Assembly: GCA_913776675.1 (NCBI GenBank)
Contig: CAJYRE010000321.1
Coordinates: 1 to 5,243, forward strand
Length of the DNA stretch: 5,243 nt
Reading direction: 5' to 3'
Source: Rhizobiaceae bacterium
Lineage (GTDB): Bacteria > Pseudomonadota > Alphaproteobacteria > Rhizobiales > Rhizobiaceae
Shown one piece after another: positions 1 through 5,243 of the stretch. The notes beneath the pieces were generated by a model that saw nothing but the letters and a program-made list of their open reading frames with translations, made no database searches and had not been told where the DNA came from. A program made the position numbers and the translations under genes. The stretch's first letter is position 1. Each line of letters opens with the position of its first letter.

Positions 1-76
1 GAAAAGCTCTAACTCTTTGTTTTTACGCATTTCCGGACGGAAAACCGCTACGCACTTTTCCTGGAAATGCTCTAAC
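1..76. repeat. Rhizobial-type dispersed intergenic repeat, palindrome-rich
   Basis: This non-coding stretch has strong internal symmetry. The arms gcatttcc (27-34) and ggaaatgc (63-70) are an 8-bp inverted repeat. Nested within are ggaaaa (39-44) with ttttcc (56-61), and the overlapping short hairpin tttccg-ga-cggaaa (30-43). The octamer gctctaac occurs at 6-13 and again at 69-76, bracketing the element as direct repeats. From memory, near-identical sequence (acgcatttccgg...aaaaccgc...cactttt) recurs in many intergenic regions of Rhizobium and Agrobacterium genomes; I cannot search to confirm this. It lies just past the ilvC terminator. No open frame here looks coding. It may extend left of the window. 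Confidence 0.6.
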
Positions 77-92
77 ATGGAGCAATGATCAT

Positions 93-126
93 AAAAAAAA
101 TGGCAGCGGATGTAACCGCTGCCATT
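93..126 (-). terminator. Rho-independent terminator of ilvC
   Basis: A perfect inverted repeat, atggcagcgg (100-109) and ccgctgccat (116-125), extends by one more A-T pair (99/126) and encloses a 6-nt loop. On the minus strand it is followed at once by an uninterrupted run of eight U residues (plus-strand A run 93-100). This is a textbook intrinsic terminator reading leftward. It ends the ilvC transcript about 190 nt after the stop codon, so the tandem-repeat tail at 148-347 should be part of the ilvC mRNA 3' UTR. Confidence 0.92.
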
Positions 127-147
127 CCATCATCACATCGCAATTTT

Positions 148-2029
<1,882 letters not shown>

Positions 2030-2036
2030 AACATTG

Positions 2037-2042
2037 CTCCTC
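2037..2042 (-). promoter_or_regulatory. Shine-Dalgarno site deciding the GTG start of the TetR gene
   Basis: The minus strand reads GAGGAG here, 7 nt before GTG at 2029 and only 2 nt before the out-of-frame ATG at 2034. Spacing and reading frame both favour the GTG. Confidence 0.75.
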
Positions 2043-2048
2043 TCTTAA

Positions 2049-2077
2049 GTACCGTACGGTACGGTTCTTAGTACGGT
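2049..2077. promoter_or_regulatory. Palindromic operator, probably for the adjacent TetR protein
   Basis: Bases 2049-2062 (gtaccgtacggtac) are a perfect 14-bp palindrome. The half-site gtacggt occurs three times in one direction, at 2054-2060, 2059-2065 and 2071-2077, the first two overlapping. The cluster lies 20-48 bp upstream of the GTG, over and just downstream of the predicted -10 element, where a bound TetR dimer would block transcription. Palindromic operators of this size next to their own gene are typical of the family. That the neighbouring protein binds here is inference. Confidence 0.7.
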
Positions 2078-2096
2078 TATTGAGAAGAGACGTCAA
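2068..2096 (-). promoter_or_regulatory. Predicted promoter of the TetR gene
   Basis: The minus strand shows TTGACG (2096-2091), which matches five of six consensus -35 bases. After a 17-nt spacer comes TACTAA (2073-2068), a weak -10 hexamer. The -10 overlaps the rightmost operator half-site (2071-2077), and the main palindrome falls at the expected transcription start. The 36-bp 5' leader contains the ribosome-binding site. Confidence 0.5.
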
Positions 2097-2173
2097 GTCC
2101 CTTTTGCCTTGCCGGACAATTTATCATACGCGCTGACGGCGCTGAACCTCCGCCGTTCATCACGCGCCGCGCG

Positions 2174-2638
2174 TTAAGTGGCATAATCAACCGGCACGGC
2201 TGTACCACTTTTCATGGTTTCCATGGAGATGGCGGCCGATACATCAAAAAGCTCAATCCGGCGCACCAGACGGCGATAGACCACATCATAATGCTCCACG
2301 CGGGGCAAAACGATTTTCAAGATATAATCGTGGTGTCCGGTGAGCCGGTGTGCTTCGACAATTTCGGCAATATCACCAATGGCGCGGCGAAACTCTTCGG
2401 TCCATTCATCCGTGTGATGCGCCGTTTTCACCAGCGCATAGACCGTGGTTGGCACGCCCACCTTTTCGCGGTTCAGCACCGCAATACGCCGCTCGATATA
2501 GCCAGCCTCTTCCAGCCTCTGGATACGCCGTGAGCAGGCCGAAACCGACAAGGCCACAAGATCCGCCAGATCACTGACGGCAATCGCAGAATCGCGCTGC
2601 AACACATCCAGAATTTTCCTGTCTCTTTCGTCCAGCAC
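2174..2638 (-). CDS. Lrp/AsnC-family transcriptional regulator
   Basis: The 154-residue product matches the usual length of the feast/famine regulator family. Residues 1-60 form the winged helix-turn-helix: LDERDRKILDVLQRD opening, ADLVALSVSACSRRIQRLEEAGYI recognition region. Residues about 66-150 form the RAM ligand-binding and oligomerisation domain, with the conserved GHHDYILKI stretch at 101-109 and the typical end METMKSGTAVPVDY. Such proteins sense amino acids and often control a divergent gene; here that is an amino acid racemase. The start is GTG at 2638, with GGGAG 8 nt upstream; extending the frame to 2797 adds 53 residues that look like translated promoter DNA. The usual family start immediately before LDERD supports the GTG. 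The ligand is likely an amino acid, by family and neighbour. No convincing terminator follows; a bulged hairpin at 2134-2159 lacks a U-run. Confidence 0.93.
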   Translation of the reverse strand: MLDERDRKILDVLQRDSAIAVSDLADLVALSVSACSRRIQRLEEAGYIERRIAVLNREKVGVPTTVYALVKTAHHTDEWTEEFRRAIGDIAEIVEAHRLTGHHDYILKIVLPRVEHYDVVYRRLVRRIELFDVSAAISMETMKSGTAVPVDYAT

Positions 2639-2646
2639 GCTGTATT

Positions 2647-2651
2647 CTCCC
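2647..2651 (-). promoter_or_regulatory. Shine-Dalgarno site deciding the GTG start of the Lrp gene
   Basis: The minus strand reads GGGAG here, 8 nt before GTG at 2638. It argues against the longer upstream in-frame ATG starts. Confidence 0.7.
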
Positions 2652-2700
2652 TGCGTAAAAAACCAAAACACAAAATCCGAGCGCCCAAACATCTCACGGC

Positions 2701-2715
2701 GCGCAAATTTTGCGC
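2701..2715. promoter_or_regulatory. Palindrome in the lrp-racemase divergent region, candidate Lrp-type operator
   Basis: The arms gcgcaaa (2701-2707) and tttgcgc (2709-2715) are perfect inverted repeats around one central T. The 15-bp dyad with an A/T-rich centre resembles the binding sites of Lrp/AsnC proteins, which are about 15 bp and degenerate. It lies just downstream of the predicted lrp -10 and about 100 bp upstream of the racemase start, so one bound regulator could repress its own gene and affect the racemase. The binding partner is inferred. Confidence 0.55.
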
Positions 2716-2745
2716 AGCATAAGCGTATTTTTCCAAAACTTGCAA
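2716..2745 (-). promoter_or_regulatory. Predicted promoter of the Lrp-family gene
   Basis: The minus strand carries TTGCAA (2745-2740), an 18-nt spacer and TATGCT (2721-2716), each matching four of six sigma-70-type consensus bases. The 15-bp palindrome follows directly, covering the expected start site. I could not place an equally good promoter for the divergent racemase. Confidence 0.45.
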
Positions 2746-2810
2746 ACCACGCTCTCGCACTCTGCGGCATCATGAAAGCATGTTCAAAAGGCAGCATGGG
2801 AACAAGTACA

Positions 2811-3524
2811 ATGCGAATGATTGGCCTGATTGGTGGGATGAGTTTTGAAAGTTCGGCAGTTTATTATCGGCTGATCAACGAAGCCATGCGCAATGAATTG
2901 GGCGGCCTCGCCTCTGCCGAAATTGTCATGCGCTCTGTCAATTTTGCCGAGATTGTCAGCTATCAGAAAGCAGGTCGCTGGGATCTCGCCGAAAAGGCGC
3001 TGGGCGATGCCGCTGCCGCATTGGAGCGCGCCGGGGCCGATTGCGTGCTGATCTGCACCAACACCATGCACCTGATTGCCGATGCCGTGGCAGCGCGCGT
3101 GAAAATTCCGCTGATCCATATTGTTGATGAAACCGCCGAAGCCATCAAAGCCGCAGGCTTCAAGCGGCCTTTGCTGCTGGCCACACGCTACACCATGGAG
3201 CATGGCTTTTATACCGAACGCATGCGCTCGCTTGGCCTCAACCCCATGGTGCCAGAGGCCGATAATCGCCAGACCGTTCACAATGTGATTTTTGACGAAT
3301 TGTGCTGCGGCAGCGTGAAGGACGAATCCCGTGCAGCCTATCTGGCGATTATCGACAAGGCCAAGGCCGCGGGCGCAGACTGCATCATTCTGGGCTGCAC
3401 CGAAATTTGCCTGCTGCTGAACCCGGATGAGCTGGCCCTGCCCGGCTTTGATTCCACCACGATTCATTGCCAGTCTGCTGTGAATTTTGCGTTGAGCGAG
3501 CCCGCCTTGCGCAAGATCGCCTGA
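2811..3524 (+). CDS. Aspartate/glutamate racemase family protein (amino acid racemase)
   Basis: This is a PLP-independent racemase of the Asp/Glu racemase superfamily, which interconverts L- and D-amino acids using two cysteines as acid and base. The 237-residue length is normal for the YgeA-like branch. It starts MRMIGLIGGMSFESSAVYY, the family opening. It carries the first catalytic Cys at 82 in ICTNTMH and the second at 196 in GCTEI, with ATRYTME (124-130) as the typical middle motif. The start at 2811 matches this opening; an ATG at 2796 with AAGG before it would add five residues and cannot be excluded. The gene is cytoplasmic, divergent from an Lrp/AsnC regulator that likely controls it, and followed by its own terminator. 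The substrate could be aspartate, glutamate or a wider range; some homologues act in catabolism or D-amino acid release. Related hydantoin racemases lack this opening. Confidence 0.9.
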   Translation: MRMIGLIGGMSFESSAVYYRLINEAMRNELGGLASAEIVMRSVNFAEIVSYQKAGRWDLAEKALGDAAAALERAGADCVLICTNTMHLIADAVAARVKIPLIHIVDETAEAIKAAGFKRPLLLATRYTMEHGFYTERMRSLGLNPMVPEADNRQTVHNVIFDELCCGSVKDESRAAYLAIIDKAKAAGADCIILGCTEICLLLNPDELALPGFDSTTIHCQSAVNFALSEPALRKIA

Positions 3525-3551
3525 TCCTCAACAATCATCATCGTCCTTTGG

Positions 3552-3589
3552 ATCCCGGCTTTCGCACTATGGCAGAAGGCCGGGATTTT
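3552..3589 (+). terminator. Rho-independent terminator of the racemase gene
   Basis: The arms 3552-3563 (atcccggctttc) and 3575-3586 (gaaggccgggat) form a 12-bp stem with one G-U pair and an 11-nt loop. A run of four U (3586-3589) follows. It begins 27 bp after the racemase stop codon, so transcription of the downstream exporter probably starts anew. Confidence 0.82.
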
Positions 3590-3644
3590 CGTATGAACAT
3601 GATGCAAGAGATTTACAGTTTTACCCCCTTCACGGCTGTGTGAC

Positions 3645-3673
3645 TTGATTGGGAAATAGTGATTTCCTATTGT
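3645..3673 (+). promoter_or_regulatory. Candidate promoter upstream of the small ORF and exporter, with a palindromic spacer
   Basis: TTGATT (3645-3650), a 17-nt spacer and TATTGT (3668-3673) match a sigma-70-type promoter at four of six bases each. The spacer contains the inverted repeat ggaaat-agtg-atttcc (3652-3667), a plausible operator between the -35 and -10. If real, transcription would start near 3680. That would exclude the GTG at 3659 as start of the small ORF and leave a roughly 230-nt leader before the exporter. Confidence 0.4.
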
Positions 3674-3880
3674 CTGAATGGGCACAATGCCATGATCATG
3701 CAGCGCATTGCACCCTTGCCAACCGGGCGGACTAAAATCCACTCCATTCTGGCCCATTATGCCGAAAGCGCCCATGGCGACATGGGCTGGCGCGGGTGCC
3801 TTGTGCTGGATAAAACAGGACAAACCACTGAAGACACTCTGCAAGCCGTGGCCGGCGCGGCCATGAAACTGCTGGGTTGA
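3659..3880 (+). CDS. Hypothetical small protein (up to 73 residues), not recognised
   Basis: This frame would encode 73 residues from GTG at 3659, or 62 or 60 from ATG at 3692 or 3698. Codon choice looks coding, with many third positions G or C (GCC, CTG, GGC, ATC). The protein-like part is the second half, from about ILAHYAESAHGDM through GWRGCLVLDKTGQ to AVAGAAMKLLG, which reads like the end of a folded domain with a terminal helix. GGGAA precedes the GTG closely, but a predicted promoter overlaps that start. It ends 30 bp before the exporter ATG, so co-transcription is likely. I see no signal peptide or membrane segment. It may be a genuine small gene or the remnant 3' end of a larger gene whose front is lost. 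No function can be assigned. Confidence 0.4.
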   Translation: MISYCLNGHNAMIMQRIAPLPTGRTKIHSILAHYAESAHGDMGWRGCLVLDKTGQTTEDTLQAVAGAAMKLLG

Positions 3881-3910
3881 AATCCCCCCATTTTGAAAAG
3901 CGATTCCATC

Positions 3911-5122
3911 ATGCCTCTCTCCCAATCCATGCTGCGACACAGTGCGGATAAAGCCCTCTCCCCTATGCTCACCTTTGTTTTCGCACTGGCCTGCGGGCTT
4001 GTTGCTGCCAATTTGTATTACGGACAACCGCTTGCCGGATTGATCAGTGTTGATCTCGGCTTTTCACCACAGGCAACCGGGTTGATTGTAACCCTCTGCC
4101 AGCTTGGCTATTGCCTTGGCCTTATTTTGCTGGTGCCGCTTGGCGATCTGGTGGAAAACCGCAGGCTGATTGTCACTCTTTTGGCATTGGCAGCCGTAGC
4201 CTTGTTTGGTGCGGCCCTCTCTCACACGCCTGATCTGTTTCTGCTGGCCTGTCTGGGCATCGGGCTGGCCTCGTCGGCGGCACAAGTGCTGGTTCCGTTT
4301 GCCGCCAGCATGGCACCCGACGCCTATCGTGGCCGCGTGGTTGGCAATGTGATGAGCGGATTGCTGACCGGCATCATGCTGGCGCGGCCTCTGGCCAGTG
4401 TCATTGCCGAATCCACATCCTGGCATGTGGTTTATACCGCTTCAGGCATTGGCATGATTGGGCTTTTGGTGATGCTGCGCCTTAGCCTGCCACACCGCAA
4501 GCCGCATGGGCAGATCAGCTATGGCGCGCTGCTCAGATCGATGGCCCGGATGGCCGCCACCAACCGGATTCTGCAACGGCGCGCGCTGTATCAAGCGGGT
4601 ATGTTTGGAGCTTTCAGCGTGTTCTGGACCACATCGCCGCTTTTGCTGTCAGGGCCGCATTTTGGCCTCAGCCAGAATGGCATTGCGCTGTTTGCCCTGG
4701 CGGGAGCCTCTGGTGCCATTGCCTCCCCCATTGCAGGCCGACTGGCTGATAAAGGCCTGACCCGGGCTGTCTCCATCAGCGCCATGGTGCTGGGCATGCT
4801 GGCCTTCCTGCTGGGTCGTGTCAGCATTGACACAAGTCCCACCATGGGCCTTGCTGGCCTGACCATGGCAGCCATCATTCTGGATTTCGGCGTACAGGCC
4901 AACCTTGTCAGCGGTCAGCGCATTATTTATTCGATGACGCCAGAACATCGCAGCCGCCTGAACGGCATTTACATGGCCACGTTTTTTCTGGGTGGCGCGC
5001 TTGGCTCTGCCCTTGGCGGATGGGCCTATGCAACAGGTGGATGGGAGCGCACAAGCTGGTTGGGCTTTGTGTTTCCCGCCGCATCCTTGCTGCTGTTGCT
5101 AACCGAAAAAGCCAAACGCTGA
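3911..5122 (+). CDS. Major facilitator superfamily transporter, 12 TM, probable drug/metabolite exporter
   Basis: This inner-membrane secondary transporter has 403 residues and about 12 predicted helices: near 19-36, 54-77, 86-104, 109-130, 142-165, 171-190, 225-247, 257-277, 285-303, 312-333, 350-372 and 382-398. A cytoplasmic loop (191-224) separates the two halves. The loop 2-3 motif A is GDLVENRRLI (78-87) and its second-half echo is GRLADKGLTR (276-285). The opening helix reads ANLYYGQPL and helix 2 LCQLGYCLGLILLVPLGD, hallmarks of the proton-antiport branch around NepI and YnfM-like exporters. The substrate cannot be deduced; an amino acid or toxic compound would fit the neighbours, but this is a guess. 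The start is ATG 3911, with a weak GAAAAG 11 nt upstream; TTG at 3893 or ATG at 3929 are alternatives, changing only the non-membrane N-terminus. It is complete, with no frameshift. Confidence 0.93.
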   Translation: MPLSQSMLRHSADKALSPMLTFVFALACGLVAANLYYGQPLAGLISVDLGFSPQATGLIVTLCQLGYCLGLILLVPLGDLVENRRLIVTLLALAAVALFGAALSHTPDLFLLACLGIGLASSAAQVLVPFAASMAPDAYRGRVVGNVMSGLLTGIMLARPLASVIAESTSWHVVYTASGIGMIGLLVMLRLSLPHRKPHGQISYGALLRSMARMAATNRILQRRALYQAGMFGAFSVFWTTSPLLLSGPHFGLSQNGIALFALAGASGAIASPIAGRLADKGLTRAVSISAMVLGMLAFLLGRVSIDTSPTMGLAGLTMAAIILDFGVQANLVSGQRIIYSMTPEHRSRLNGIYMATFFLGGALGSALGGWAYATGGWERTSWLGFVFPAASLLLLLTEKAKR

Positions 5123-5141
5123 ATGGAGTGAAAACGCAACC

Positions 5142-5167
5142 GGCAGACCATTCAGTGAGGGTCTGCC
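5142..5167. terminator. Hairpin between convergent genes, possible bidirectional terminator
   Basis: The arms ggcagacc (5142-5149) and ggtctgcc (5160-5167) are perfect 8-bp inverted repeats around a 10-nt loop. They sit between the exporter stop (5122) and the stop of the opposing gene (5176). Neither strand has a U-run immediately after the stem; the minus strand has four U about 8 nt further on. The position favours termination of both genes, but the signal is imperfect. Confidence 0.45.
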
Positions 5168-5175
5168 AACCCGCC

Positions 5176-5243
5176 TCACATGTTTTCTGCATCAAAACGG
5201 TTGCGGGCCTCAACCACATGAGCGTGATTGGCAACGGCAAAAT
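5176..5243 (-). CDS. 3' end of a convergent gene, product unknown (partial)
   Basis: The minus-strand frame that ends at TGA 5178-5176 is open to the window edge. It gives 21 residues finishing EARNRFDAENM. The codons (GCC, GTG, GAG, CGC, AAC) look like the coding style of the neighbours, and the convergent layout with a hairpin between the stops supports a real gene. Too little is present to name a family. A longer minus-strand frame over 4923-5240 is an antisense reading that overlaps the exporter and is not preferred. Confidence 0.5.
   Translation of the reverse strand, partial: FAVANHAHVVEARNRFDAENM

Noticed and set aside
2134..2159. Terminator after the Lrp-family gene
   Set aside because: The stem tga-cggcg with cgccgttca has a bulge and there is no U-run on the minus strand, so it is too weak to call.
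2639..2797. 53-residue N-terminal extension of the Lrp-family protein
   Set aside because: It would translate the promoter and operator region. The family N-terminus and a good Shine-Dalgarno site both place the start at GTG 2638.
3464..4027. Minus-strand open frame of 187 codons between racemase and exporter
   Set aside because: It overlaps the ends of two well-supported plus-strand genes and a terminator, and its translation resembles no folded protein family.
4064..4948. Several minus-strand frames opposite the exporter gene
   Set aside because: They are low-complexity antisense readings of membrane-helix codons within a complete MFS gene.

Overview
The window looks like chromosomal DNA from an alphaproteobacterium of the order Hyphomicrobiales (Rhizobiales), close to Rhizobium/Agrobacterium/Allorhizobium. 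Three things point there: a short class I IlvC whose sequence reads like the rhizobial form, a dispersed rhizobial-type intergenic repeat at the left edge, and moderately GC-rich genes that often start with GTG. This placement rests on recalled sequence character, not on a search.

Left part (1-1337): ilvC (ketol-acid reductoisomerase, branched-chain amino acid synthesis) lies on the minus strand. It is followed by an unusual ~200 bp structured tail, then a clear rho-independent terminator at 93-126, then a palindrome-rich intergenic repeat (1-76). The tail holds two imperfect ~100 bp tandem units. Each contains a copy of the last codons of ilvC plus a GC-rich hairpin module. The ilvC codons for W-I-G-K-N recur there in alternating orientation (five copies in all, counting the original), so the 3' UTR can fold into several alternative stems. 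This is the most unusual structure in the window.

Middle (1338-2810): immediately upstream of ilvC, on the same strand, is a TetR/AcrR-family regulator with a GTG start. Its promoter region carries a 14-bp perfect palindrome (gtaccgtacggtac) and further gtacggt half-sites, probably an autoregulatory operator. Upstream of that, still on the minus strand, is an Lrp/AsnC-family regulator, also with a GTG start. It is divergent from the next gene and shares a 172-bp intergenic region containing a 7+1+7 bp palindrome.

Right part (2811-5243): on the plus strand are an aspartate/glutamate (broad-specificity amino acid) racemase with both catalytic cysteines and its own terminator, an unrecognised small ORF of up to 73 residues, and a 12-TM major facilitator superfamily exporter. 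A hairpin follows the exporter, and the 3' end of a convergent minus-strand gene runs off the window.

The likely theme is amino-acid metabolism: an Lrp regulator paired with a racemase, and a TetR regulator next to ilvC. The genes are ordinary for this group. I found no defence system, CRISPR array, transposase, tRNA or rRNA. The main item worth following up is the ilvC-derived alternating inverted/tandem repeat.
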